64,000 nt of DNA. Origin: Sabellastarte sp. h YS-2021 (Eukaryota; Annelida; Polychaeta; Sabellida; Sabellidae). This document shows, piece by piece, positions 36,356 to 47,640 of this stretch. Where the stretch lies: positions 87,725,566 through 87,789,565 of the forward strand of contig OZ024928.1 of the NCBI GenBank assembly GCA_964017235.1, read 5' to 3'. Under the pieces are notes generated by a model. It made no database searches and had not been told where the DNA came from. It saw only the letters and a list, made by a program, of their open reading frames with translations. Both the position numbers and the translations under genes were made by a program. Every line of letters begins with the position of its first letter. Position 1 is the first letter of the stretch.

Positions 36356-36939
36356 TACTCATGATGGAAGTTACTGAAAAGCCCAAAAGTAGCTATTACT
36401 CACTTAGCTATTGAGACAGGCACCCAACTTACTCACCATATTGTAGCTATGAAAAAAGTAGCTGAATAACATATTTTAACAAAATGCTCTAAATGCAACA
36501 CTTTTCAAGTTATAAATGATTTTGTGCATGATTTCATGAATTTTAATGCATTAAAAATTATTAAAAAAATTTATTAAAAAAAAAGTAAGACAGATCCAGG
36601 TCTCATACTCACACAAGAGAATCTACCTGTGGCCTAGTACATATATGCAAGATATGATAGAAATCCCTGCAATAGTCACCGAGAAAATTGTGATTAAGTG
36701 TTGAAATTTTCACACTTTTGGTGGGGGTACCCCCCTTGTAATGTCTCTAGCAAACAGACGAACAGACAGATTTGCATGCCTTGAACAATTTTTCATCCTC
36801 GATAGATAAGGTATCTTTTAAAAAAAACAGCACGTCTCTAGGCCTTGTAGTTTTGGAGGAGAAGTTGTTCACGCGGACGCGTACGCGGACGCGTACGCGG
36901 ACGCGTACGCGTACGCCCACGCCGCAGAGTGACGACATA

Positions 36940-36969
36940 ATGTCAGCTGACTGACAAGTCAGCTGACAT
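36940..36969. repeat. 30-bp palindrome next to the right end of copy 1
   Basis: ATGTCAGCTGACT and its complement surround a 4-bp GACA centre. It is missing at the right end of copy 2. Its arm repeats TGTCAGCTGACTGA, found just inside the left hairpin of the same element (near 32798). It may be a leftover of a second left end. Confidence 0.8.
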
Positions 36970-38712
36970 AAAAATGTCCAAAAAGGCACTTGGGCGAGTG
37001 TCTATGGCCCTCATACACAGGTTAAATGTCTACTAAAAACCTTGATTTTCGCCATATGTAAAAAGGACATAATAATGCATTCCCAGATGGGATTTCAGCT
37101 CCATCAATCACATAGTTTAACAGTCACAGGGCTTAAAGGTGGCAAAAAGTCCAAATATTGGGTCTCTGTGGGCCTTTTAGAGATCTCGATGTGGCTTTCA
37201 AATTAAAGCTTCAGACTTAAAATTTGTTACATACTAAGATTACACATAGAATATGTATCTAATAAAGTTTGAAACTTCTCAGACTTACCATTTCCAAGTT
37301 ACAGAGCAAAATATGTGAAAAATGTCTTAAAAGGGTCACTCAGGTGGGTGTTTAAGGTCCTCATACACAGGTTAAATGTCTACTTGAAGCCTTGATTTTT
37401 GGCACATGTAAAAAGAACATAATAATGTATTCCCAGATGAGATTTCAGCTGTATCAGTCACATAGTTTAACAGTCAAAGGCCTTAAAATTGGCAAAAAGT
37501 CCAAATACTGGGTCTTTATGGGGCCTTCTAGAGACCTAAATGTGGCCTTCAAATTAAAGCTTCAGACTTAAAATTTGTCACATACTAAGATTACACATAG
37601 AATATGCATCTAATACAGTTTGAAACTTCTTAGACTTACCATTTCCAAGTTACAGGGCAAAATATGTGAAAAATGTCTAAAAATGGTCACTCGGGTGGGG
37701 ATTTATGGTCCTCATACACAGGTTAAATGTCTTCTTAAAGCCTTAATTTTTGGCACATATATAAATAACATACTAATATCTTCCCAGATAGGATTTGAGC
37801 TAAATCAGTCACATAGTTTGACAGTCACAGGGCTTAAAAGTAGCAAAAAGTCCAAATATTGGGTCTTTGGGAGCCTTTTAGAGACCTCAATTTGACCTTC
37901 AAAATTAAAGCTTCAGACTTAAAATCTGTTACATACTAAGATTACACACAGAATATATATCTAATACAGTTTGAAACTTCTCAGACTTACCATTTCCAAG
38001 TTACAGGGAAAAAGATGTGAAAAATGTCTTATAAGGGTCACTCGGGTGGGTGTTTATGGTCCTGATACACAGGTTAACTGTCTATTAAAGGCCTAAATGT
38101 TGGGGCACATATAAGAAAACACATAGATATATTCCCAGATGATATTTAACTTAGATGAGAGACATAGTTTTAAAGCTACAGTGCTTGAAAGTGGCAAAAA
38201 GTGCATAAATTGGGTCTCTGTGGGCACTTTTGAGACCTTAAGTCGACCCCTTTGGGTAAACCTACAGCCCTAAAATTTTCTACAGACAAGGATTACATAT
38301 CAAAGTTATACCTAGCACAGTTTGAGACTCATCAGAATTACCACTTCCAAATTATAGGGCAAAATATGTGAAAAGTATAGCAAAAAATCCCTAAGTGGGG
38401 GTATTTATGGGCCTCAAAGACAATTTTCTCCTCAACTTAAAGTCGTGATTTTCGGCACATGTACTAAGAACATATTAATGTGTTGTCAGGTAAAATTTCA
38501 GCCAGCTGAGCATCATAGTTTGTGACCTACAGGGCTCTAAGTGGCCAAAAGTCCAATTTCTGACCTTAAGGTGGCCATAAGTTCTTATTTACCGGGAGTT
38601 TAAGGTCACCTTAAAATAGGGATCTTCCTTTGGGCACCCTTAACATGTGTACCAAGTTTGAAAAAAAAATATTAATTTGTTTTTGAGTTATCGCGTCCAC
38701 AAGGAAATTTCT

Positions 38713-38713
<1 letters not shown>

Positions 38714-38753
<40 letters not shown>
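38714..38753. repeat. (CGG)n microsatellite
   Basis: About 13 CGG/GGC triplets, just before the terminal hairpin of the element ending at 38799. It is the only strongly GC-rich run in this part of the window. Confidence 0.95.
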
Positions 38754-38755
<2 letters not shown>

Positions 38756-38799
38756 GACGGACCTGAATCCAATATATCCCCGACTTTCGTCTGGGGATA

Positions 38800-39865
38800 T
38801 AATAAATAAATAAAATGGTCAAATTTAACATATCAATCATATATCACAGATTACCATATCAAAAGACCAACTAATTTAGTCACGTTATGTCAAATCAACA
38901 ATTCAAACTAACATATATTTACACAAATATTTAACAATACAAACCTTGTACTTAAAATAAAGCATCTTGTTTGTAAATATACTATCAAAAACAAATTTAA
39001 ACAAAATATACTCTCATATAACCAAAAACAATTTCAGTACATACATTATTTTGTAGTAAGTTAATTCTAACATATGCTTAATGTTCACTATAATTCACAG
39101 CATATGGTTGCTGATTTCAGGACAATAATCTACATAATACCAACTTTCGGGTCAATTCTTTCAGATCTCCACACAACAAAATGGTACCACTATGTCACAG
39201 TATGACTAATACGTGGGCATACATGACTGACTAATTTTGACTTCAAACTAATAATGTACATGGGCATACATGACTGAATAATTTTGACTCAAACCAACAA
39301 TGTCGCCTAGCTTTCTTACAACTATACATTTCATCTCTACACAGCATTATACCCAGAACAGACTGATTATTCACAATTCACAGAAAATTCTCCCAAGTAA
39401 GCTTCAGGGCCTCCCAGGTATGTTAATGTCATTTGATTATGAAGCAAATGCCACAAGTCAAAATCCCTAGAAGATTTGCAGCCCACAATTTCCTGTAACT
39501 TGTTTCACATTCCAAATAATTATAAGCTAAAATATGGCTAAGAGGGTTTCGGGTGGCCAGTTTTGTGCTCCCCTGTGACCTTAAATGAAGAGACTCAAGG
39601 TCAAATTTCTGCTGGTTTACAGAGGAGATATATATACCCGTTATACACATTTACCATAAGATAATGGTACTCATGTCTCTGATGGCTTTGTTGCTGGCGC
39701 TAGTAGACCGAAACCCCTTTCGACCTTTTTTTCCAAAATGCACCTCTTCAACGCCAGCAATCCACTGCCATCCATGATTTTAAAGTCTTACAGGGACTAA
39801 GTTAAATCCAATTAAGCTCAGAATCCATCAAAACTAAAACATGGCAACAACACATCTGATCAAAT
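38800..39865. other. 3' flank of the nuclear receptor gene with one decayed array unit
   Basis: AT-rich and mostly unique. About 39440-39620 is a single degenerate copy of the ~142-bp unit (GCAGCCCACAATTTCCTGTA, then AATAATTATAAGC, then GTGACCTTAAATGAAG). The receptor stop codon is at 39866-39868, so its 3' UTR probably runs into this region. I did not locate a sure poly(A) signal. Confidence 0.5.
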
Positions 39866-42800
39866 TTAGCTAGAGCTATGTGCACTGGCTTTCTCTTCAA
39901 ATGAAAAGCAAGTGGAGAAACTTAATTTATAGTTCCAAAGGCCTAATTCTCGGAGACGTGGAATCCATGAGAAAATCTCTTCAACTCTCCCATTTGGAGC
40001 TCCATACTTAGCTGAAATAGATTAAAAAGACATACACAATTAACTTAAGTATGGCCTTGTGAATTTGCCCAAACTACTATTTCTCTTTAAATTTCAGTAA
40101 ACTTAAACTTTCGCATTTTATTTCACTTTTTTACACGTTTTAATTTTTTTTTGGAAATGAGTAACACACTTTAATACAATGTTCTAACTGAATAAACCAC
40201 TTAACAGGATTTGTTCTGGTGTTGTACAATTAGCAAACTGTGTCACAACATTCACCATTCAAAACAGGATTGTCTCGGTGGAATATGAAACTAAATCACA
40301 ATAGAAATTTGTAACACACGCAATGCAATAACAGGCCTTTAAAAGTACAAAGGAATTATTAATGTGCTAAACATATAGGAATAAAATTTGCAAATTACAA
40401 TGCACATCTTGGAACAAATTCATGTTTTATTGCGAAAAATACACTTACCATTTCCTGACCATAGCTATTTGTTGGTGCCATCCAACTCACTGGCCAACGT
40501 TGAGAAACGTTTTATACTACCTTAAGAAGCCAGTGAGTGAGTGTGGAAGTAGGAAGCCCCCCAATGGTCATGTGACCACGCCAATAGGCGCCATTCATTG
40601 TTTTTGTTGGCCATCATAGAGTGTGGATGTGTTTTGGAATATTTCGTTTTTTCTTACGATTTTCAAGTATTTGCAAGTTTGCTTTTTATTCTGTATTAGG
40701 CAGGAAATGGTAAGTATTTATCTAATAAAAATTAAAATTACAACAAAATTTTTCAATTTAATGCAACAACATCACTGCAGTTAAAACCTGTCGTTTAACA
40801 AAAGTAACCAACTGAAAAAAGACCACTCCTTCACCAAAAAAATAAACTACCTGTTGTGTAGGATCTGAATGCTTCCAAGAGGTTTTGTCGGATTTTCTCT
40901 AGTATATCTTTGCTTTCTAGCTGTGGGAAATCTGGGAAAAGATACATAGGTGTGCAAGTATCGCATTCAGTTATGTAATTTGCATTTCAAGTGTTAAATC
41001 TGTGAAAAATTTGAGAGAAACAATATAGGCAAAACAAGAAAACAGCCATGGAGATCATCTTGTTTTTCCCAATGAGGCTACAATCATTCACAAGAAAGCT
41101 TTACATATCATTGAATATATGGTGAAATGTTGTGCAGTTAGAGTGAGAAATCTAAAATTCATCACATATCTGAAATTCACCGCAAGTTAAAAAACTAATA
41201 AAATAAACTAGAACAAGGACGCATCTGTGGCCAGATGCAAGATGTATCCACCGGAAAGGCCAACTAACATAGTCTAGAAGATAAACAGCATTTTTCAATA
41301 ATAAGCAAGTTGAAAGCACTTTTAAGTTTGGCTACCCTCATTTGACCGTGAAGGAGAGGCCCAAGGTCAAATCTGACAACATCAGAAGATTTCCAGTCTA
41401 TGATTTCCCATAAGTTGGTTTCACATTGCAAACCTCTAGGACCCATAATAAGCAAGTTATAAGCACTTTTAAGTTTGGCTATCCTCGTTTGACCTTGAAC
41501 GAGAGGCCCAAGGTCAAATCTGACCACACCAAAAGATTCCCAGCCCATGATTTCCTATTGGTTGGTTTACCATCCCAAACCTCTAGGACCAATAATAAGC
41601 GAGTTATAAGCACTTTTAAGTTTGGCTATCTTTGTTTGACCTTGAACAAGAGGCCTAGGGTCAAATCTGACCACACGAAAAGATTCCCAGCCCATGATTT
41701 CCTATAGGTTGGTTTACCATCCCAAAACTCTAGGACCAATAATAAGTGAGTTATAAGCACTTTTCAGTTTGGCTATCCTCGTTTGACCTTGAAGGAGGGG
41801 CCGTAGGTCAAATCCGACCACACCACAAGATTCCCAGTCCATGATTTCCTATAGGTTGGTTTACCATCCCAAATCTCTAGGACCAATAATAAGCGAGTTA
41901 TAAGCACTTTTCAGTTTGGCTATCCTCGTTTGACCTTGAAGGAGGGGCCCAAGGTCAAATCCGACCACACCAGAAGATTCCCAGCCCATGATTTCCTATA
42001 GGTTGGTTTGACATTCCAAACCTCTGGGACCAATAGTAAGGGAGATATAAGCACTTTTCATGACTAAAAAGAAATGCCCGTGGCGGCCATCTTGTTTTTC
42101 AAAATGAGGCCAAAATTATTTTCAGTCAAGATTTTGTAATGATGAACATATCCTGCGAATCTCTACCTATAATTCCCTTTGTTCTAGAGGGCCAACAAAA
42201 CTCCTTGCTGAAAGTCGAAAAACGCCCGTGGCGGCCATCTTGTTTTTCAAAATGAGGCCAAAACTATTCCCAGGCAAGATTTTATGGTTATGAATATAAC
42301 CTGAAAATTTGAGAAGTCTAACTATAATACCCTGGCCTCTAGAGGGGTAACGAGAAAATCTCTACACACTGCGGCGGCAGTGTACTCCTGCGTAATCCAT
42401 AGTATCCACCAGATGCTATCCGGTGGATACAATGAATTGAGGTGAGATTTGTTGAACGTTTAGTAGATTCAGGCTTTTTGAACTGAAAAATACCAAGTTT
42501 AAGACAGAACATCATTCTTTTTCATAGAATAAAGTAAGGTTTTGGAGGTGGTGAATTTTAGATTTCTGGCGAATTTTACATTCCTTACACTACATAAAAA
42601 GTTTTTTTTTTGAGAATACAGTATTTTCAATAGTAATTTCAATAGAAAAAAATATTTTGGTGACTCTTTATTTATTTTACTCATGGGGAATTCTAATTAG
42701 TACAACTTCTAATAAAGGGAGTTCAAATGTACACCTGGGCATTGTGGTTATAGCAAAATGATGCATGATTCAAGGTATAATCACTCAAGCTTAAGTCAGC

Positions 42801-44375
42801 TGGACATGTTTGTCATATTTGTGGAAATGGCAAAATGACGCACTATCTAAGTTATAATCATTAAAGTTTATGTCAATTGGACATGTTTCTCACACATGTA
42901 GATCTGGTAAAATGATATACTACCCAAGTTATAATCAGGTAAGCTTATGTCAACTGAAAATGTCTCTCACATTTGTGGTGATGGTAAATTGATGCATGAC
43001 CCAAGTCATAATCTCATAAGCTTATGTCGGCTGGACATATCTTTCATATATTGTAAGATTTGTTGCGTAGTTGCAGCAGAATTGTGCTGCTATAAGATAC
43101 AACCTACCAGTAGCAATTGCCATACAGGCATTCATCATGGAAGATTCTATGAAGTCACAGCCAAGTTCTTGGATGTCGCGCCCAAACTTTAGCAGAGCAT
43201 GTCTGAAGTGATAGTGTGGATGCTCGGGGTGGAATTCAAAGTTGTAGAAATTAGTAAAGTTGTTTTGTTCTGGATCATATTGGTGAATGGCAGTGGCTAA
43301 CATAATGCCCATCATCCCAGCAAGACGCACTATGGTGAACTGGTCTCCAGGGGTCACATTTACAAAGTCTAAAAGGTTGACAAATATACAACACTGTAAT
43401 TTTTTTACACACAGTGCATACTTGTACAAACTGAGAACAATAGTTAAATGGTCAAAGCCTGTGAATACTGGACTCTCATTCCTGAAAATCACTTCTAGTA
43501 AACCTGGAAATTCCGGTAATAGGATCATTGCAATGGCAAAGGAGTTTGATTTAATACACTTCTTTCAACATTGTCTTATCTTTTTCACAAAATGTTCTGT
43601 CAGCATATACCACTTTATATTTCTAGTCAATGCTGTAAATATCAATGACATCAGAAGACATCTGAGATCAAGATATTATAACTGCAATTTCAAGACTGGG
43701 ACGGCATAACTATTCAAAATATTCTATCTGTTAGAAAAACATTAAACCTATTCAGTATGTAGGTGCTAAAACCTTTGTAAAAGTGCCAAATCTTAATGAA
43801 ATATGTATCCATATCTTGTGAAAAAGTTTATAAATTGTTTTAGTTCTTCCCGAATCAAAATTGATACAAATAAACATTTTGGAGTTATAATTACTTCTCA
43901 ATACTGTAATAACACTAACTTTTTAATTGTGATGACATTGTGATATCATCTACAAATTTGCTGATTTTGTGATGCCACTCTTTAAGTAAGGTTGACTTCT
44001 AGTTTTCTTGTTACATTTTGTATATTTTGTAAAGAGTATTCAAGTACATATTGAACATAGAATAAACAGTATGTTCTTTTAGGTTAACTTCTAACAGTTT
44101 ACGCAGATTATGATGTGAAATGAATTAAGTTTAGACAAATTTAGATGATAATGAGCTATTTTTGCTGTTCATCAGTCAAAAAAGGTTGTGGTTAAAAAAG
44201 TTCTCCAGTGCTCAAACAACTATTTATCCAGCCCTATTTTTAATAAATAAATGTACAAAATGTTTGTCACTTGTGTGATTTTTAACTCACCAGGAATTGC
44301 CTTTATAAATGTGATCCAGTGAGACAAATTACGAATGGTTCTTTTCCTCACAATATCCATAGGAAACTGGTCAGG
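39866..44375 (-). CDS. Divergent nuclear receptor, ligand-binding domain exons (5' part not found)
   Basis: Nuclear receptors are ligand-responsive transcription factors. Four exons join on the minus strand: 44375-44291, 43368-43108, 40931-40851 and 40011-39866 (stop). All three introns are GT-AG and phase 1, giving 190 residues. The first exon ends LSHWITFIKAIP and the second begins DFVNVTPGDQFTIVRLAG. Together this is the helix 3-5 signature (F.K.iP.F.....DQ...lR) with family spacing. ALLKFGRDIQELGCDFIESS fits helices 7-8, ILEKIRQNLLEAFRSYTT helix 9, and VEEIFSWIPRLRELGLWNYK helix 10. The end (CFSFEEKASAHSSS) lacks a clear AF-2 helix, and the H5-H6 segment is His/Asn-rich. The zinc-finger DNA-binding domain should lie upstream, above 44375. 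I did not find it, so it is probably beyond 64 kb or absent. The subfamily is not assigned. Confidence 0.85.
40436..40722. promoter_or_regulatory. Inverted-repeat block with CCAAT and M-box motifs in the last receptor intron
   Basis: CAGGAAATGGTAAGT occurs at about 40704 and, inverted, at about 40442-40456, about 285 bp apart. Between them are CCCCAATGG, GTCATGTGAC (an MITF/TFE-type palindromic M-box, about 40568) and GCCAATAGGCGCC, in an unusually GC-rich patch. Each arm looks like an exon end plus splice donor facing outward. It could be a bidirectional promoter with two short first exons or a small inverted-repeat transposon. The sequence cannot decide. Confidence 0.4.
41215..42432. mobile_element. 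Array element with TATCCACCGG ends
   Basis: Left: hairpin GCATCTGTGGCCAGATGC (41221-41238), then TATCCACCGG. Right: hairpin GTATCCACC / GGTGGATAC (42402-42430). Inside are about six ~142-bp units (41290-42060) of the same type as in the 32769 element, then two copies of GTGGCGGCCATCTTGTTTTT (near 42081 and 42230) with an accompanying ~150-bp block. It lies in an intron of the nuclear receptor gene, between the exons at 40851 and 43108. Confidence 0.75.
42433..43107. other. Receptor intron sequence with short tandem pieces
   Basis: About three decayed copies of a ~80-90 bp unit lie between 42760 and 43050 (GATGCATGA, CAAGTTATAATCA, AAGCTTATGTC, GGACATGT). No coding signal. Confidence 0.5.
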
Positions 44376-45046
44376 CTAGAAATGAACATGAAGAAAGATT
44401 TACTGGGCTAATTTAAAAGGAAAGTGACATAGAGATCATACAAACACTGTATAAGTAATCACAGTTACTATCTATCTATATGGCCCCCAAAAATTTTTTA
44501 AAAAATTATTCACTTTAAGACTTCAAAAAATACATTAGTTTTATAAAACAAATTAATAATAGTTATATCTTCACACATTGTTCTTAGCAATTAGGCAAAA
44601 ATCAATGGTACTGAAACGGTCAAAATAATTTAATTATATTTGATTAAGATTGATCACTCAATTAGAAAGCACTTGTACAATGCAGCCTGTATCTGGCTAT
44701 GTTTCCGAAAATATGGGATTTTCGTATCCAGTATATGATCCAGATTTTTCCTAAAATAATAGCTGTTTCACCCTCACTCCCTGTTGAAGAGTGAGTATTA
44801 CCCTGATAAAAAAAAATTCAGAAAGATCTGTTCATAACTTTTGAATTTACAGCAAACTTAACAATCAAAGAGACAAAGACAGACAAAGACACCCAAAAAC
44901 ATAACATCCTGTGGAGGTAACTAGGTCTGTCTCCATAGGTTACATTAAAGATAGTCTTTTAGAGTTGCTTATTCTGCTTCTTTTTATAGTTTTATTTGCA
45001 GGAAAAGATATTACATCAGAAAGAAGCATTCTGACGCATGCAATTA
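44376..45046. other. Unique-looking intron sequence upstream of the first visible receptor exon
   Basis: AT-rich. I looked on the minus strand for a hinge or C4 zinc-finger exon and found none. Confidence 0.4.
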
Positions 45047-47640
45047 TCTCCCGCCATATTAATTAGACGTACTAAAGATAGTGGAATATAAATTTTCTTG
45101 TGAGATCTCAGCTATTCAAAAAGCTATAGATCTGATTTGCCATGTGGTACATCACCCAATAGTAGGTGAATGACTTAATTATCACTGAAATTGCTCTATC
45201 TTGCATATCCTAAAAATTTCCTCAAAATCTGTCCATAACTTTTTAAGCTATCTGTGTTTAAAAATTATATTTCATGGATCCAGAAGATCCAGATAGTGAT
45301 AAGGACCACTCCAAAAATTGAACCATTTCTTCCTTTTACCTTTCCAGACATATCCTGAAAATTTCATAGAAATCCATCCATACGTTTTTGAGTTATCTGT
45401 CTTTAAAAATTACATTTCATGGATCCAGAAGATCCAGACAGTCATCCATATATAATGGAAGGAAGAGTTAAAATATCAGAAACATACCCAAAATCTGAAG
45501 AAATTATAAGCTTTTATCCCATATTTTCGTCCATTTACAGACTTTTTTTGTGCTAAGCGATACGTTGAGCAGAACTGCCATGTTTTGGTTATGACACTTT
45601 ATAACCTCAGTTTCGCTTGTCAACTCATATAAATAAAGGAAAACTTAAAATACTGGAAAGAAACCAGAAATATGAAGACATTATACGTTTTTATCAGATA
45701 TTTTGTGCATTTATGAGCTTTTATTGCGATGTCGTTGAGGAAACGTCCATGTTTGTTTGGGGTGAACTAAAACGCGGAGTCCCGAATTCGGTATGGTTTT
45801 GCATTGGCGACATCCCGATCTACATATTTTTCATACCGACCCATCCCTATCCGGAACACACCAAAAATTGAATCATTTCTTCTTTTTACCCTTTGAGACA
45901 TATGAACAACATATTTGAAAAGATTAGCCTAACTGTAATACTTTTTAAGATATTTCACATTTACGTCTGTCATTAATCATTATTTCGCTACAAATAACAA
46001 AATAGCTATTACTCACTTATGGCATACTATGAAACTCCAAACTATATGTCATCTTATAGTTAAGGACAAAGTAGCTGAACAACATATTTTAGGAAAATAC
46101 TGTAACTGCAAGAGTTTTGGAGTTACAAAGGGTTTACTCAATGGTAAGAATTTTAAAGTAGCTATTTCTCAGCTGTACAATGTGGGACAGCTCTGAAACT
46201 TTACCATGTGATAGCTTACCCAAAACTAGATGAACAACATATTTGAAAAGATAAGCTTAACTTTAATACTTCTTAAGATATTTCACATTTACCTCTGTCA
46301 TTATTTTGCTACAAATAATAAAATAGCTATTACTCACTTATGGCATGCTATGGAACTCCAAACTCTATGTCATCTTATAGCTAAGGACAAAGTAGCTGAA
46401 CAACATATTTTAGGGAAATACTCCACAATAGTTTTAGAGTTACAATGGCTTTACTCAACAGTCAGAATTTCAAAGTAGCTATTACTCAGCTATCCAAGTT
46501 GCAACAGGTCTGAAACCTTCCTATGTGATAGCTTACCAAAAAGTAGATGGACAACATATTTGAAAAGATTTCCCTAACTTTAATACTTTTGAAGATATTT
46601 GACATTTACTTCTTTTGTTATTTAGCTACAAATGAGAAAATAGCTATTAGCCACTTATGGCATGCAATAGAACCCCAAACTATTGTACCATCTTATAGCT
46701 AAGGACAAAGTAGCTGAACAACATATTTTAGGGAAATACTCCAACTGCAATAGTTTTGGAGTTACAATGGTTTTACTCTACAGTCCGAATTTCAAAGTAG
46801 CTATTACTCAGCTATCCAAGGTGCAACAGGTCTGAAACCTTCCTATGTGATAGCTTACCAAAAAGTAGATGGACAACATATTTGAAAAGATTTCCCTAAC
46901 TTTAATACTTTTGAAGATATTTGACATTTACTTCTTATGTTATTTAGCTACAAATGAGAAAATAGCTATTAGTCACTTATGGCATGCAATAGAACCCCAA
47001 ACGATGTACCATCTTATAGCTAAGGACAAAGTAGCTGAACAATATATTTTAGGAAAACACTCTAACTGCAATAGTTTTGGAGTTACAATGGCTTTACTCA
47101 ACAGTCAGAATTTCAAAGTAGCTATTACTCAGCTATCCAAGGTACAACAGGTCTGAAACTTTACTGTGTAACAGCTTACCAAAAAGTAGATGGACAACAT
47201 ATTTTGAAAAGATTTCCCTAAGTTTAATACTTTTGAAGATATTTGACATTTACTTCTTTTGTTATTTAGCTACAAATGAGAAAATAGCTATTACTCACTT
47301 ATGGCATGCAATAGAACCCCAAACTATGTACCATCTTATAGCTAAGGAAAAGTAGCTGAACAACATATTTCAAGAAAAAACTCTAACTGCAATACTTTTT
47401 GAGTTATGAGTCCTGTACTCAAAGTAGCTAAAATTGCTATTACTCACTTATCTTTAGGCCTAAGTCCACAAAACCAAAAAAAAATTCAAGGGCATGAAAA
47501 TTCATTAGGACAATTAATTTACAAAAAATCTGTAGCTGTAGCAGTTTTGGAGAAATCTGTGTGACACACTAACACACACATGTACGTACAGGATGCATTT
47601 TATAATCTCCCTCCCGGGCTAAAGCCCGGCGGGAGGTAAA
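45047..47640. mobile_element. Array element with TATCTCCCGCC ends, copy 1
   Basis: The left end is TATCTCCCGCC at about 45050. The right end is the GC-rich hairpin CCGGGCTAAAGCCCGG inside CTCCC...GGCGGGAGGTA (about 47610-47636). The right 1.7 kb has ~310-bp repeats, each of two ~155-bp halves, with GTAGCTATTACTCAGCTATC, AACATATTTTAGGGAAATAC and TACTTTTGAAGATATTTGAC. These resemble the 155-bp unit at 33862 at several words. The left part has two copies of TTTCATGGATCCAGAAGATC. ORFs of 82-95 aa inside are repeat by-products. Confidence 0.7.

Larger units (their letters stand above)
32769..36938. mobile_element. Hairpin-ended double-array element, copy 1
   Basis: The left end is CAAGAGGAG and then a perfect 20-bp hairpin AGTGCCCGTGAACGGGCACT (32778-32797). 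Then come a ~142-bp array (33060-33850), a ~155-bp array (33862-36355), a palindrome GGGGGTACCCCC near 36724, an ACGCGGACGCGT run, and the right end GCAGAGTGACGACAT (36938). The near-identical copy 2 is at 54724-59192. The two lie in unrelated host sequence, and related modules show the uninterrupted A-rich site, so this is a discrete transposed unit. No proteins. One terminal hairpin and A-rich targets recall Helitron-like elements, but the end is not CTRR. Confidence 0.85.
30516..38799. mobile_element. Large array element with ATATCCCCAGAC ends
   Basis: The left end is AACTAGATTGGGCCAACTC followed by CATATCCCCAGACAGG (30549-30566), as in the copy at 5149. The right end is a hairpin, TATCCCCGAC / GTCTGGGGATA, at 38775-38799, just after a (CGG)n run. 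The body holds modules of about 340 bp (32520-32760 and 37000-38550) with TCACATAGTTTAACAGTCA, TTACCATTTCCAAGTTACAG and CTCATACACAGGTTAAATGT. A 4.2-kb element (32769-36938), a local duplication and a LINE fragment are inserted. No protein is encoded, so it is presumably non-autonomous. Confidence 0.6.

Noticed and set aside
32769..36938. Classification as a classical Helitron
   Set aside because: A hairpin lies near one end and targets are A-rich, but the terminal bases are not CTRR and no TC start is evident. Left unclassified.
36747..36989. ORFs with Arg-Thr or Val-Arg repeats
   Set aside because: They read the ACGCGG/ACGCGT run at the element's right end; the same occurs in copy 2.
43022..43528. 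168-aa minus-strand ORF as a single-exon gene
   Set aside because: Only 43108-43368 is exon. Both sides have good splice sites, and phase-matched exons lie up- and downstream.
46230..47156. 82-95 aa ORFs as small genes
   Set aside because: Both are the same array unit read in one frame; related arrays elsewhere have stops there.
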